Assembly (NCBI RefSeq): GCF_014596085.1
Contig: NZ_JACCJY010000002.1
Coordinates: 124,001 to 188,000 of the forward strand
Length of the DNA: 64,000 nucleotides
Direction of reading: 5' to 3'
Source: Azospirillum tabaci
GTDB taxonomy: Bacteria > Pseudomonadota > Alphaproteobacteria > Azospirillales > Azospirillaceae
Each line of letters starts with the position of its first letter. Positions within the stretch are counted from its first letter, which is position 1. The position numbers were made by a program, and so were the translations under genes. The notes under the pieces were generated by a model. That model was not told where the DNA came from, made no database searches, and worked only from the letters and a program-made list of their open reading frames with translations. Shown one piece after another: positions 16,212 through 26,531 of this stretch.

Positions 16212-18152
16212 ATGGACAGCGCCAACCAGCAAACCGGCGACGGACCGAACGGCGCCGCTCCGGCCCCCACCTCCGCTCCGCCGGGCCATCCCCCTCAAGC
16301 CAACCGCATGCCCGCCCTCGTCCTGGGGGCGCTGGGGGTGGTCTACGGCGACATCGGGACCAGCCCGCTCTACACCATGCGGGAATCCTTCTCCCACACC
16401 GGCTTGCCGCTCGACGAGCCGACCATCCTCGGCATCCTGTCGCTGGCGACCTGGGCGCTCATCATCGTCGTGACGCTGAAATACGTCCTGCTCGTCATGC
16501 GGGCGGACAACAAGGGCGAGGGCGGCGTTCTGGCCCTGGGCACGCTGGCCCACCGCGGACTCAGCTCCAGAGCGGGCAACCGCGCCATCATGGCGCTGGC
16601 GATCCTCGGCATGGCGCTGTTCTACGGCGACAGCCTGATCACCCCGGCCATCTCGGTGCTGAGCGCGGTGGAAGGGCTGAAGGTCGTCACCCCTGCCCTG
16701 TCCCCCTACATCGTCCCGATCACGCTGGCGGTGCTGACCCTGCTGTTCCTGTTTCAGCGTCAGGGCACCGGCCGTGTCGGCATCTTCTTCGGCCCGATCA
16801 TGGGGCTGTGGTTCGCCACTCTGGCGGTGTTGGGCCTGATGCAGGTGCTGCACTGGCCGGACGTGCTGCGCGCCTTCAACCCGCTGTACGGGGCGGCGCT
16901 GTTCGTCGACCACGGCTGGGTGGCCTTCCTGACGCTGGGCGCCGTGGTCCTGGCGGTCACGGGGGCCGAGGCGCTCTACGCCGACATGGGCCATTTCGGG
17001 CGGGCGCCGATCCGCATCGCCTGGCTCTACCTCGTCCTTCCGGCGCTGCTGCTGAACTACTTCGGGCAGGGCGCCATGCTGCTGCACGAGCCGGAAACGC
17101 TGGAGAACCCCTTCTTCCATCTGGCGCCGGACTGGGCGCAGCTCCCCCTGGTCCTGCTGTCCACGGCGGCCACGGTCATCGCCAGCCAAGCGGTGATCTC
17201 CGGCGCCTTCTCACTGACCCGGCAGGCCGTGCAGCTCGGCTACCTGCCGCGGCGCGAGATCCGCCACACGTCCGAGCATGAGGTCGGCCAGGTCTACATC
17301 CCGCGCAACAACTGGTTGCTGCTGATCGGCGTGGTGATGCTGGTGATCGGCTTCGGGTCCAGCAGCAATCTGGCCGCCGCCTATGGCGTGTCGGTGACGG
17401 GGGCCATGGCCATCGACACGATCCTGGCCGCCGTTGTGGCGTGGCGGCTGTGGCGCTGGAATCCGCTGCTGGTCGTGGCCGCCTTCTCCATCCTGCTGGT
17501 GATCGACCTCGGGCTGTTCGGAGCGACCCTGCTGAAGGTGCCGGATGGCGGCTGGTTCCCGCTGCTGATCGCGGCGGCGGTCTACACGCTGATGACCACA
17601 TGGCGCCGGGGCCGCCGCATCCTTGCCGAGCGGCTCTACGCCGACGCCCTGCCGATGGACCTGTTCCTGCAGCGCGTCTCGCCGCAGTCGCCGCAGCGCG
17701 TGGCCGGGACGGCCGTCTTCATGACCGGCAACCCCGACGTCGTCCCCCACGCCCTGCTTCACAACATCAAGCACAACCGGGTGCTGCACGAGCGGGTGGT
17801 CGTCATGACCGTGATCATGGAGGAGGTGCCCCGCGTCTCCCTGGATCGCGCCGTCATGGTGGAGAAGCTGGGCAAAGGATTCTTCCGGGTCATCCTGCGC
17901 TTCGGCTATCTGGAGCAGCCGCACATTCCCCGCGCGCTGGAGCGGTGCCGCCGCTTCGGCCTGCATCTGGACATGATGGAGACGTCGTTCTTCCTGGGCC
18001 GCGAGACGCTGATCCCGTCACGAACCACCGGCCTGCCGAGCTGGCGCGAGCCCGCCTTCATCCTGCTGTCGAAGACGGCCCTGTCGGCAACGGAGTTCTT
18101 CTGCATTCCGCCGGGCCGCGTGGTGGAGCTGGGCACACAGGTGGAGATCTGA
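16212..18152 (+). CDS. kup: Low-affinity potassium transporter Kup
   Basis: Kup takes up K+ by proton symport across the inner membrane. From ATG 16212 the protein has 646 residues: a Pro-rich cytoplasmic N-terminus of about 35 residues, then the family signature LGALGVVYGDIGTSPLYTMR. About twelve membrane helices follow (for example the FYGDSLITPAISVLSAVEG region), then a soluble C-terminal domain. Frames upstream of 16212 stay open but have no family similarity, so I prefer this start. The ribosome site is weak. It is convergent with the solute-binding protein gene, only 20 bases away. Confidence 0.94.
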   Translation: MDSANQQTGDGPNGAAPAPTSAPPGHPPQANRMPALVLGALGVVYGDIGTSPLYTMRESFSHTGLPLDEPTILGILSLATWALIIVVTLKYVLLVMRADNKGEGGVLALGTLAHRGLSSRAGNRAIMALAILGMALFYGDSLITPAISVLSAVEGLKVVTPALSPYIVPITLAVLTLLFLFQRQGTGRVGIFFGPIMGLWFATLAVLGLMQVLHWPDVLRAFNPLYGAALFVDHGWVAFLTLGAVVLAVTGAEALYADMGHFGRAPIRIAWLYLVLPALLLNYFGQGAMLLHEPETLENPFFHLAPDWAQLPLVLLSTAATVIASQAVISGAFSLTRQAVQLGYLPRREIRHTSEHEVGQVYIPRNNWLLLIGVVMLVIGFGSSSNLAAAYGVSVTGAMAIDTILAAVVAWRLWRWNPLLVVAAFSILLVIDLGLFGATLLKVPDGGWFPLLIAAAVYTLMTTWRRGRRILAERLYADALPMDLFLQRVSPQSPQRVAGTAVFMTGNPDVVPHALLHNIKHNRVLHERVVVMTVIMEEVPRVSLDRAVMVEKLGKGFFRVILRFGYLEQPHIPRALERCRRFGLHLDMMETSFFLGRETLIPSRTTGLPSWREPAFILLSKTALSATEFFCIPPGRVVELGTQVEI

Positions 18153-18172
18153 CGGTCAATCTTGCCCGGCCG

Positions 18173-18991
18173 TCAATCCCGCGCCACGATGGGGGTCAGG
18201 CGGAACCGGGCGGCGGCGGTTTCCAGCCGCCCGTCGCGCTTGACCGCGTCGACGAACCGGTTGACCCGGTCCAGCCACACCGGGTCTCCCGGCGCCACCG
18301 CGTAGGCGTAGGGCGTGGTCTGAACCGGAGTCTCCGGTGTGATCAGGTGCGCCCATTGGTGGACGCTGAGCATCCGCTGGCCATAGGGGTAATCGGTCAG
18401 AAAGGCGTCGGCACGTCCGGACTGCACTTCCTCCTCCCTCTCCTGAGGTCCGGAGACGATGCGGACGCTGGCCTTGCGGAGGGTCCGGCTGGCGTAATCG
18501 TCCATGACGGTGCCCTTCTGGACCACCACCACCATGCCGTCCTGGTCCAGATCGTCCCACCGCAGGATGCGCGGATGCGTCTGAGAGGAAACGGCGTAGA
18601 TGCCGCTGCTCAGGTAGGGTTGGCTGAACGCGATTTTTTCGGCGCGGGCCGCAGTGATGCCGATGCCGAACATGCCGATGTCGCAGCGGTCGCCCAGCAG
18701 ATCAGCGGTGAGGCTCGAAAAGCCGCTTTCCACAAAGCTGACCCGCGCGCCCAGGTCCTGGGCGAAGGCCCGCGCCATATCGACATCCAGACCCTGAAGC
18801 TCACCGCTGTACGGATTGCGGAAGGAGATGGCGTAATAATCCGGCCAGATGCACACGCGCAGCACCCCGGTGTGCTGGACCCGGTCGAGCCGGCTTTCCG
18901 CCCGAACCGGCGCCGCGCCGGACACCAGAAACATCGACTGAAGCGCCGCGTGAAACGCCAACGCCGACAGTGCGATGGAAAGACGCCGCAC
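18173..18991 (-). CDS. Periplasmic solute-binding protein, family 3
   Basis: From GTG 18991, preceded by GGGGGGTAAGG, the protein has 272 residues: a signal peptide of about 33 residues ending near APVRAES, then an amino-acid-type binding fold (GVLRVCIWPDYYAISFRN, LQGLDVDMARAFAQDLG, CDIGMFGIGIT). An upstream GTG at 19021 would add ten residues ahead of the signal. There are no ABC permease or ATPase genes beside it. It is divergent from a large hybrid histidine kinase with a periplasmic sensor domain, 137 bases away, which hints that it delivers a ligand to that kinase. That link is inference. Confidence 0.85.
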   Translation of the reverse strand: MRRLSIALSALAFHAALQSMFLVSGAAPVRAESRLDRVQHTGVLRVCIWPDYYAISFRNPYSGELQGLDVDMARAFAQDLGARVSFVESGFSSLTADLLGDRCDIGMFGIGITAARAEKIAFSQPYLSSGIYAVSSQTHPRILRWDDLDQDGMVVVVQKGTVMDDYASRTLRKASVRIVSGPQEREEEVQSGRADAFLTDYPYGQRMLSVHQWAHLITPETPVQTTPYAYAVAPGDPVWLDRVNRFVDAVKRDGRLETAAARFRLTPIVARD

Positions 18992-19128
18992 GACCTTACC
19001 CCCCGGAAACCGGCTTCCCACTGCGACAGGATAGCACCGCGCCCCCTGCCTGCACAGCGCAGGCTTGCGATTCGCCCGCCCGCTGTTAAGATTCGTGCGA
19101 TATCAGCACACCCACGGAGCCGCGCGTG

Positions 19129-22100
19129 ATGGCCAAGCTTGCCCTGTTGCAGCATCGGGGCGCTCTTCTCGCATTGGCTTTCTTGTCGGTGATGGCCCTT
19201 CTGTTCGAGTTCACCTACGACATCCACGCCGACCGCGCCCTGACGTTGAAAAAAGCGGCGGAAAACATCGACAATCTGGCGAGCGCTCTCGAATCCTCTG
19301 TCAGCCGCACGGTCCAGACGGTGGACGTCACGCTCGCCTCGTTGGGCGATGCGGTGACCTTCGGCAATCTGCTGGGTGGCCAACCGCCCCAAGGCCGCGA
19401 GGATGGAGCGCTGGCGCCCCTGCTTCAGGAACGGGTGCGCCGGTCGCCGCACATCCGCGGCCTTTCGGTGCTCGACCGCCGCGGTATCCTGGTGGCGACG
19501 ACGGAGGACCCGAGGCTGCTCGGCACCTCCTTCTCGGAGTTCGATCTGTTCCGCGCTCACCTTTCCGGTCAGAGCAAGGGTCTGCAAATCGGGAGCCCGG
19601 TGCGGGGGCGATTTCTGACGCCGGCCGGGACCGTGGAGGACCGCTTGGGCAAATGGGTCCTGCCGATGAGCCGGGCCATTCGGGGCGCCGACGGGACGCT
19701 TGTGGGGGTGGCGATCGCCTCGGTCAATCCCGAGTACTTGCAGAGCGTCTTCCGGGCGGTGCGCAACGGTCTGCATGGAACGGTGTCGCTCTACCGCCGG
19801 GATGGGGTTCTCCTGACCCGGCTTCCGCAGGACGGGGCGGAGGGCATCGGCACGCCGATGGCGGGGACGGAGCTGTTCCGGGTTCATCTTCCCCTATCGG
19901 AAGGCGGTGTGTTCGATGAGATCACCCCGGACGGACAGGAGCGCATCACCGCCTATCGCGCCACGCCGCTCTGGCCGCTGGTTCTGGCGATCAGCCGCAG
20001 CGAGGACGAGGAACTGGCGGGCTGGTGGACCAACCAGCTGGAAATCGCGGCGGTCGCGTTGGGCTCCGGACTGGTCATCCTGCTGTTCACAGCCGTGCTG
20101 ACAATGCTGCGCCGCAAGGATGCCCAGTTGGAGGACGGCAACGCCCGCTTCAACGCGCTTCTGGAAACCGCCGTCGAGGGCATCCTGACGGTGCGTGCGG
20201 ACGGCGTCATCGAATCCGCGAACAGCGCGGCCCACCGCATTTTCGGCTACCCGCCCGGCGGCCTGATCGGACGCCATGTGCAGGAGCTGATGGAGCCGCA
20301 GCATTACGCGGCCCACAGCCGCATCATGGAAACCATCGCCGCGGGCGCACGCCGGATCGGCCCGAACTTTTCCCGCGAGGTCAATGGGCTGCGGATGGAT
20401 GGGGAGGTGTTCCCCCTCGACCTGTCCCTGGCCGAGGTTCAGACGCAGCAGGGAATCCTCTTCGCCGCCTTCTTCCGCGACCTGTCGGACCGCAAGCGCG
20501 TGGAGCGGGCGCTGACCGAGGCGAAGGAGAAGGCCGAGGCCGGACAGCGCAGCAAGATGGAATTCCTGGCGACCATGAGCCACGAGATCCGGACCCCCAT
20601 GAACGGGGTGATCGGCATGGCCGGGCTTCTCCAGGAAACCAACCTTGACGAGGAGCAGCGCGGCTACGCCGACACCATCCGGGATTCCGCGGAATCGCTG
20701 CTGACCATCATCAACGACATTCTGGACTTTTCCAAGATCGACGCTGGACGCCTCACGCTGGAGGTAACCGACTTCGAAGCCGTGCCGCTGGTCGAGAGCG
20801 TGGTGGAGTTGCTGACCCCGCGCGCCGCCGCGAAAGGGCTGGAACTGGCCAGTTATGTCCCGCCGGCCCTGCATGGCCCGCTGCGTGGCGATCCCGGACG
20901 GCTGCGCCAGATCCTGATCAACCTCGCCGGCAACGCGGTCAAGTTCACCGATCAGGGCAGCGTGACCATCGTGCTGTCGATCGAGCAGAACAGCCTCTCC
21001 TCCGCGGAGGACGGGGCGGAATCGCGCGACGCGGAGATCGAGGCCCCGCACGACACGCCGGTGACCGTCCGTTTCGAGGTGAGGGACACGGGAATCGGCA
21101 TCGCCGCGGCGGACCACAAGCGCCTGTTCTCCATGTTCAGCCAAGTGGATGGGTCGTCGGCCCGGCGCCACGGCGGCACCGGGCTGGGCCTTGCCATCTG
21201 CAAACGCCTCACCGAGTTGATGGGCGGGAAGATTGGCGTTCACAGCATGCCTGGAGAGGGCAGCGTGTTCTGGGCCGTCATTCCCCTGTGGCGCGGCGCG
21301 GCGACGGACACCGCATCCGCCGCGTCGAACCCGGACGCTTGGGCCGGACGGCGCATTCTTCTGGTGGACGATCTGGCGGTGAACCGCGACCTGCTGGCTC
21401 GTCAGCTCGCCGCCATGGGTCTGGAGACCGAATCCGCCGCCACGGGGGAAGAGGCCCTGAACCGGCTTCTGGCCGCGCGCGCGGAGGGGCGGCCATTCGA
21501 CGCCGCCATCCTCGATCATTGCATGCCGGGCCTGACCGGGCCGGAACTGGCTGCCCGCATCCGTGCCGAACCAGCCCTGGCGAACCTGCCGTTGGCGCTG
21601 GCCACCTCGCACCGGATGGGCGAGATGGAGGGAGACGCCGCCGGTGTGGAGGTGCGGATCGTCAAGCCGATCCGCTCCACGGCGCTCCACGCTGCGGTCT
21701 CACGCCTGTTCGCCTCGCCGCCGCCGAGGGTTTCGCCGCAAGTGACGGCTCCCGCGGGCAAGCCTCCGCCTGGACCGGCGGCACCCGGCTCGGCCACGTC
21801 CGGCGCCCTCCGCCGCCGCATCCTGGTGGCGGAGGACAATCCGGTGAACCTTCAGGTGACTCTGGCTGTGCTGCGCCGGGCCGGCTATGCGGTCGATTCC
21901 GTGTCGAATGGGCTGGAGGCGGTCAACACCGTCGCCGCCCTGCCCTACGACCTCGTCCTGATGGATGTCCAGATGCCGGAAATGGACGGTCTGGCCGCGA
22001 CGCAGGCGATCCGCCGGATGGGTGGGTCGGCCGCTCATGTTCCGATCGTCGCCATGACCGCCAACGCCATGGAAGGGGATCAGGCCGCCTGCCTGGCCGC

Positions 22101-22638
22101 CGGAATGAACGATTACCTGCCAAAGCCCATCGCGGCGGACCAGCTTCTGCGGACCGTCGCCCGGTGGAGCGACCTCGCGAAAGGAAGCGAGCCGAACAAG
22201 TCGGAGCCGTGTCCTGAGACCGGAGCGCCCCCGCGGATCGACCACGCCAAGCGCCAGGATCTGCGCGATGCGATCGGGGACGAGGGTTTTGCCCTGCTGA
22301 TGGACACCTTTCTACGCGAGACGCCGAGCCATCTCGACCGCCTCCGGCTTGCGGCTCAAAACCGGGATTTTGCGGCGGTGGAACGCGAGGCCCATATCCT
22401 GAAGGGATCGACCGGGAATGTGGGATTTGCCCAGGCGTCCGCGCTGGCCGGCGGACTGGTGGCGTCGGCCCGGAACAGAGACGTCGCGGGCATCGGGAGA
22501 AGCCGCATCCAGGCTCTGGATGCCGCCCTGAAGGATGCCGTCAAGGACGCGGAGAACGCCACCACCACCCCAAGGGACGATGCTCGGGTCGGGTTGGAGA
22601 CGGCGGAGTCGCGGACGGGCGATTCAGGGGTGACGTAA
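19129..22638 (+). CDS. Hybrid sensor histidine kinase with Cache, PAS, two receivers and Hpt
   Basis: This protein of about 1169 residues is an unorthodox phosphorelay kinase. In order: membrane helix (about 10-28), periplasmic dCache-like sensor, second membrane helix (about 303-325), PAS (about 335-450), HisKA with H485 in [11 protein letters not shown], and HATPase with NAVKF, DTGIGI and GGTGLGLAI. Then come receiver 1 (D796 in AILDHCMPG), receiver 2 (D946 in LVLMDVQMP), and an Hpt domain (H1089 in [10 protein letters not shown]). All phosphotransfer residues are intact. GTG 19126 is an alternative start. The final output regulator is not encoded next to it. Confidence 0.93.
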   Translation: MAKLALLQHRGALLALAFLSVMALLFEFTYDIHADRALTLKKAAENIDNLASALESSVSRTVQTVDVTLASLGDAVTFGNLLGGQPPQGREDGALAPLLQERVRRSPHIRGLSVLDRRGILVATTEDPRLLGTSFSEFDLFRAHLSGQSKGLQIGSPVRGRFLTPAGTVEDRLGKWVLPMSRAIRGADGTLVGVAIASVNPEYLQSVFRAVRNGLHGTVSLYRRDGVLLTRLPQDGAEGIGTPMAGTELFRVHLPLSEGGVFDEITPDGQERITAYRATPLWPLVLAISRSEDEELAGWWTNQLEIAAVALGSGLVILLFTAVLTMLRRKDAQLEDGNARFNALLETAVEGILTVRADGVIESANSAAHRIFGYPPGGLIGRHVQELMEPQHYAAHSRIMETIAAGARRIGPNFSREVNGLRMDGEVFPLDLSLAEVQTQQGILFAAFFRDLSDRKRVERALTEAKEKAEAGQRSKMEFLATMSHEIRTPMNGVIGMAGLLQETNLDEEQRGYADTIRDSAESLLTIINDILDFSKIDAGRLTLEVTDFEAVPLVESVVELLTPRAAAKGLELASYVPPALHGPLRGDPGRLRQILINLAGNAVKFTDQGSVTIVLSIEQNSLSSAEDGAESRDAEIEAPHDTPVTVRFEVRDTGIGIAAADHKRLFSMFSQVDGSSARRHGGTGLGLAICKRLTELMGGKIGVHSMPGEGSVFWAVIPLWRGAATDTASAASNPDAWAGRRILLVDDLAVNRDLLARQLAAMGLETESAATGEEALNRLLAARAEGRPFDAAILDHCMPGLTGPELAARIRAEPALANLPLALATSHRMGEMEGDAAGVEVRIVKPIRSTALHAAVSRLFASPPPRVSPQVTAPAGKPPPGPAAPGSATSGALRRRILVAEDNPVNLQVTLAVLRRAGYAVDSVSNGLEAVNTVAALPYDLVLMDVQMPEMDGLAATQAIRRMGGSAAHVPIVAMTANAMEGDQAACLAAGMNDYLPKPIAADQLLRTVARWSDLAKGSEPNKSEPCPETGAPPRIDHAKRQDLRDAIGDEGFALLMDTFLRETPSHLDRLRLAAQNRDFAAVEREAHILKGSTGNVGFAQASALAGGLVASARNRDVAGIGRSRIQALDAALKDAVKDAENATTTPRDDARVGLETAESRTGDSGVT

Positions 22639-22670
22639 CTCCCCGGAACCTCCCGGGCCTTCGCCGCCGC

Positions 22671-23978
22671 TCAGCGCTGACCGCCGCAGACACGGGCAAC
22701 GAAGGTGTCGATGTCCCCGTTCAGCGTCACGGCGCGCCGCGCCAGTTCCCCGGCCGATGAGAGCACCTGGCTGGCTGCGGCGCTGGCATCCTGCGCACCG
22801 GAAGACACGCTGGTCACCGCGTCCGCCACGGTGCGCACGCCGGCCGACGCCTCCCGGATGGACCGGCTGATCTCGTCGATGGCCGCGCTCTGCTGTTCGG
22901 CGGCACCGGCGATGCCAACGGCGATCTCGTCGATGTCGTGGATCATGCCACCGACATGCTGGATCACCGCCGCCGTGTCGCGGGTCACCGACTGGACCTG
23001 GGCGATCTGGGCGGAGATGTCCTCCGTCGCCTGGGCCGTCTGCTTGGCGAGATTCTTCACCTCGGTTGCCACCACGGCGAATCCCTTGCCGGCCTCGCCC
23101 GCCCGCGCCGCCTCGATGGTCGCGTTCAGCGCCAACAGGTTCGTCTGGCTGGCGATGTCGTTGATGAGCTGGACGACCGCGCCGATCTGGTCGGAGGCGG
23201 CGAGGAGCGAGCGGATGGTGGCGTCCGCCTCCCGCACCTTCTCCACCGAGCTGCGGGCGAGATCAGCGGTGCGGGACACGCCCTGGGCCACCTCGCTGAT
23301 GGCGCCCGACACCTCGCCGGTCGCCGCGGCCACCCCATCCACATTGGACGACACCTGCTCCGCCGCCGAGGCCGCGGAGAAGGATTGCTCGCTGGCCGTG
23401 GCCGCGGTCGCCGTCATGGCGGTGGAGGAGGCTTCGAGTTGGGCGGCGCTGGCCGACAGGCTCTGCGCGACCTCCTTGATGTTGGCGCCGATGCGGGTGG
23501 CGCTCTCCACGAACTCGCGGCTCTTGCCGTCCATGGCGGCCAAGCCGTCGTTGATCTGGCGGGAATAGGCCCCGAACTCCCCGACCATGCCGGTCATCAC
23601 GATGCGCCGGTAATACTGCCCCTCCGCCGCGTGCTGCATGGCGGCGTTGGCCTCCTTGCCGAAGGACTCCACGCGGTCCAGCAGACGGTTTACGGTGCGC
23701 AGCATGTCCGCAATTGGACTGTTGCCTTGGATGTTCAGAATGCGCGGCTGAAGGTCGCCCTTCTCCGCCGCGGCGATCACCGCCATGGCTTTCCGGATGG
23801 TCCGGTTGGTGAGCGCCAGCCAGCGGATCGCCGCAAGGCAGGGAAGAGCCGCCAGCAGGCCCAGAAGGGCGGCGACGGCGTCGCCGGCGGCGAGACCGTA
23901 CACCGCCTGTGCCGCTGACAGCAGGGCGGCCAAGGCGGCGGCGGCGAGCGATTTAGAGACTGAAGACAAACTCGTCAT
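22671..23978 (-). CDS. Methyl-accepting chemotaxis protein (signalling half of a split Aer-like receptor)
   Basis: This 435-residue protein has an N-terminal hydrophobic hairpin (about residues 10-50), then a HAMP-like stretch and a full MCP signalling domain. The tip is canonical ([25 protein letters not shown]). There is no periplasmic ligand domain between the two helices, as in E. coli Aer. Its start overlaps the end of the upstream PAS gene by 26 bases in a different frame, so the two are translated together. I infer that the PAS protein is its sensory input. Confidence 0.92.
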   Translation of the reverse strand: MTSLSSVSKSLAAAALAALLSAAQAVYGLAAGDAVAALLGLLAALPCLAAIRWLALTNRTIRKAMAVIAAAEKGDLQPRILNIQGNSPIADMLRTVNRLLDRVESFGKEANAAMQHAAEGQYYRRIVMTGMVGEFGAYSRQINDGLAAMDGKSREFVESATRIGANIKEVAQSLSASAAQLEASSTAMTATAATASEQSFSAASAAEQVSSNVDGVAAATGEVSGAISEVAQGVSRTADLARSSVEKVREADATIRSLLAASDQIGAVVQLINDIASQTNLLALNATIEAARAGEAGKGFAVVATEVKNLAKQTAQATEDISAQIAQVQSVTRDTAAVIQHVGGMIHDIDEIAVGIAGAAEQQSAAIDEISRSIREASAGVRTVADAVTSVSSGAQDASAAASQVLSSAGELARRAVTLNGDIDTFVARVCGGQR

Positions 23979-24504
23979 AGCTCGTGCCCTTGTCGCGCAG
24001 GAGTTTTTCCAGCATGGCTCCGGAGGCCGTCATCGCCGCGTTCCGGTCGGCGTGCCGTGCCTCTTCCGCCCGCAGCGCGGCGTAGAGGCTTGCCGCCGCG
24101 TCCACCGCGGGTCGCGCCGGGACGCGCCGACTGGAATGGTAACCGATGATGGATCGCCCGTTCCCGCTGTCGGGGCTGCCGAAAACCGGTGTGACGTGGG
24201 CGAACACCCAGTAATGGTCGCCGTTCTTCGCCCGGTTGATCACATAGGCGAAGATTTCGCTCCCCGCCTCGATGCGACTCCACAGCAGCTTGTAAACGCA
24301 GCGCGGCATGTCCGGATGGCGGACGATGTTGTGCGGCTGCCCCAGCAACTCCGCCTCGCCGTACCCGCTGATGCGCAGGAACACGTCATTGGCGTAGATG
24401 ATGCGACCTTTCAGATCGGTTTTGGAGACGATGATCTCGTCGCGGTGAAACGTCCGCTCCTGTCCGGTCAAGGTACCGTGTGTGCCGCCTATGCCGACCG
24501 CCAT
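23953..24504 (-). CDS. Aer-type PAS sensor protein (sensory half of a split receptor)
   Basis: The 183-residue soluble protein is essentially one PAS domain of the Aer type. [38 protein letters not shown] and [17 protein letters not shown] align with the FAD-binding PAS of E. coli Aer, whose function is redox and oxygen sensing. In E. coli this domain and the signalling domain are one protein; here it ends with a stop inside the start of the MCP gene. The remaining C-terminal 60 residues are probably linker. FAD binding is inferred from family. Confidence 0.88.
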   Translation of the reverse strand: MAVGIGGTHGTLTGQERTFHRDEIIVSKTDLKGRIIYANDVFLRISGYGEAELLGQPHNIVRHPDMPRCVYKLLWSRIEAGSEIFAYVINRAKNGDHYWVFAHVTPVFGSPDSGNGRSIIGYHSSRRVPARPAVDAAASLYAALRAEEARHADRNAAMTASGAMLEKLLRDKGTSYDEFVFSL

Positions 24505-24774
24505 GACCGTCCGCCTCTCAAACGCGCGGTGAACTCAAAGATCCGACAAACATGTCACCAAGCTGATCGCTGGTAATATCTTTTGTTGATTGACTCATAG
24601 CGTACGTAATAATCGGATGGCTTTAAAAACGGACGGGGACATGCCGCGACAAATTGTACCACATGCGTCACGCGCATAAGAGGTTGAGCCAGAACGCACA
24701 ACGCGGAGTCCCAGGAGAAAATCCAATCGATCCCCGGATGGGGTGGGCGCAATTTTTCTCCCGGAGATGGCGGA

Positions 24775-26397
24775 TCACATCCCCGGTTCGTACACGACGA
24801 CCCGGTTGCGCCCCTCACGTTTGGCTCGGTAGAGGGCAAGGTCGGCACGGTGGATCGCCTTTTCCAGCGTGTCGTAAGCGCCTTCGATCGCGGAGATGCC
24901 GATGCTGCTGGTCAGATGGAAGCGGCCTTCCGGTCCTGGAATCGCCATGCGGGAGAGATGGCGGCGCACCCGTTCCGCCACCACGCGGGACTCCTGCGCG
25001 GTGGCTCCGGGCAGGACCACCACGAATTCCTCACCGCCGAGCCGGCCGAGAATGTCGTATTCGCGCAGGATGGCCTGACAGCCTCCAGCCACCATGCGCA
25101 GGGCGTCGTCGCCGGTGGCGTGACCGTAGCTGTCGTTGATCCGCTTGAAATGGTCGACGTCCAGCACGAAGACCGACATCGGCTCGCTGAAACGGTGGGC
25201 GCGGGCCAGTTGCGAGCGCGCCAGTTCCATGAAGGAACGCCGGTTGTAGATCCCCGTCAGCGGGTCGCGGGACGCCATGTCCCGCAAGGCCTCTTCCATG
25301 TTCCGGCGGTCGGTGTAGTCGTAGATCCAGGCCAGATTCACCTGAACGCCCTGGATCACCGCCTGGTTGACCGTGAACAGCGTCCAGAAGGACGATCCGT
25401 CGGCCCGGCGGAACTGGACCTCCATGTTGGTCACCGATCCATAGGAGCGCAGCCGTTCGATCACCCGTTCCCGCTGGTGCCGGTCCAGATAATAGTCGCG
25501 GGCCTGCCGGCCGATCAGATCCTCGCGCTTCAGTCCGATCAGTTCCGCAAAGCGGGTGTTGACGAAGATGATCTTGCCATCGTCGCGGCGCGACACCGAC
25601 ACGCCGATCGGGCTCTGCTCCAAGATGGCCTGGAGCCGCTCCTCGCTGGGCAATCCCTCGGTCAGGTCGTGGATCACGCCGACGATCCCGCCCAAATTCC
25701 CGGTGCTGTCGCAGAAGACGGCCTTGGTCAGGCTGGACAGGCGGGTGGTGCCGCCGACGAAGGGCACCGCCTCCTCATAGCTGCGCTGGCCCCAGTTGAC
25801 GGTCAGTTCACGATCCTGGTCGGCGTGCGCCTTGGCGATGCGCGGGTCCATCACGGCGAAGGCGGTCTTCGTGACGATGCTGCGGCGCTCCAGGCCGGTG
25901 TAGCGCTCGAAGGCGTCGTTGCAATCCGTGTATTCGCCGGCCGCGTTCTTCACAAAGACAGGGACCGGCAGCGTCTCGAACAGCACCTCCTTCATCAGAA
26001 GCTGGTCGCGCAGCGCGGCTTGCGCCTGCCGGTGGCGGGTGACGTCGGTGTAGACGCGCAGCGACTGCCGTTCCCCCAGCGGACCCGTAAGGGGCCCGAC
26101 CGACTCCGCGACCCACACGGTTCCGCCATCCAGGCGCCGCAATGGCCTCTCTCCCGACGCGTCCGGCAGCGCCGGGAGAGTGGCGTCCTCCGGTTCCAGC
26201 GCCGCGAGGTCGAGACCGGTCAGTCCGCCGGGAGCGTAGCGCAGCAGACCGTGCAGGGCGGCATTGGCATAAAGGATGGCCCCTGTGTCCGTGGTGACGC
26301 AGACCCCCGTCGGCAGCGTGTCGAACGCACGCCACAGCGCAACCCGGGTTTCCTCCGCATCCCCAGAAGGACTCATTGAACCGACCGAATCCAGCAT
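24775..26397 (-). CDS. Diguanylate cyclase with multiple PAS domains
   Basis: The predicted enzyme makes cyclic di-GMP from GTP. About 540 residues carry three PAS-type segments (for example LPTGVCVTTDTGAILYANAA, VFVKNAAGEYTDCNDAFERY, IGVSVSRRDDGKIIFVNTRF) and a C-terminal GGDEF domain with the active motif GGEEF. An RxxD inhibitory site lies five residues ahead of it (REYDILGRLGGEEF). No transmembrane segment is seen, so it is cytosolic. The start is uncertain: ATG 26397, ATG 26376 and TTG 26442 are all possible and none has a strong ribosome site. Confidence 0.9.
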   Translation of the reverse strand: MLDSVGSMSPSGDAEETRVALWRAFDTLPTGVCVTTDTGAILYANAALHGLLRYAPGGLTGLDLAALEPEDATLPALPDASGERPLRRLDGGTVWVAESVGPLTGPLGERQSLRVYTDVTRHRQAQAALRDQLLMKEVLFETLPVPVFVKNAAGEYTDCNDAFERYTGLERRSIVTKTAFAVMDPRIAKAHADQDRELTVNWGQRSYEEAVPFVGGTTRLSSLTKAVFCDSTGNLGGIVGVIHDLTEGLPSEERLQAILEQSPIGVSVSRRDDGKIIFVNTRFAELIGLKREDLIGRQARDYYLDRHQRERVIERLRSYGSVTNMEVQFRRADGSSFWTLFTVNQAVIQGVQVNLAWIYDYTDRRNMEEALRDMASRDPLTGIYNRRSFMELARSQLARAHRFSEPMSVFVLDVDHFKRINDSYGHATGDDALRMVAGGCQAILREYDILGRLGGEEFVVVLPGATAQESRVVAERVRRHLSRMAIPGPEGRFHLTSSIGISAIEGAYDTLEKAIHRADLALYRAKREGRNRVVVYEPGM

Positions 26398-26531
26398 GGC
26401 CCCCACAGCGTCATGGAAGATTCTTGCGCCACGATAGGGCAAACCAGGAGTACGTTAGCCGATGGGCCTTTTTGCCCCTGTGTGCCATCTTGTCGCGCTA
26501 TGGTGGTGATCGCCTATTATAGACGCAAAAT

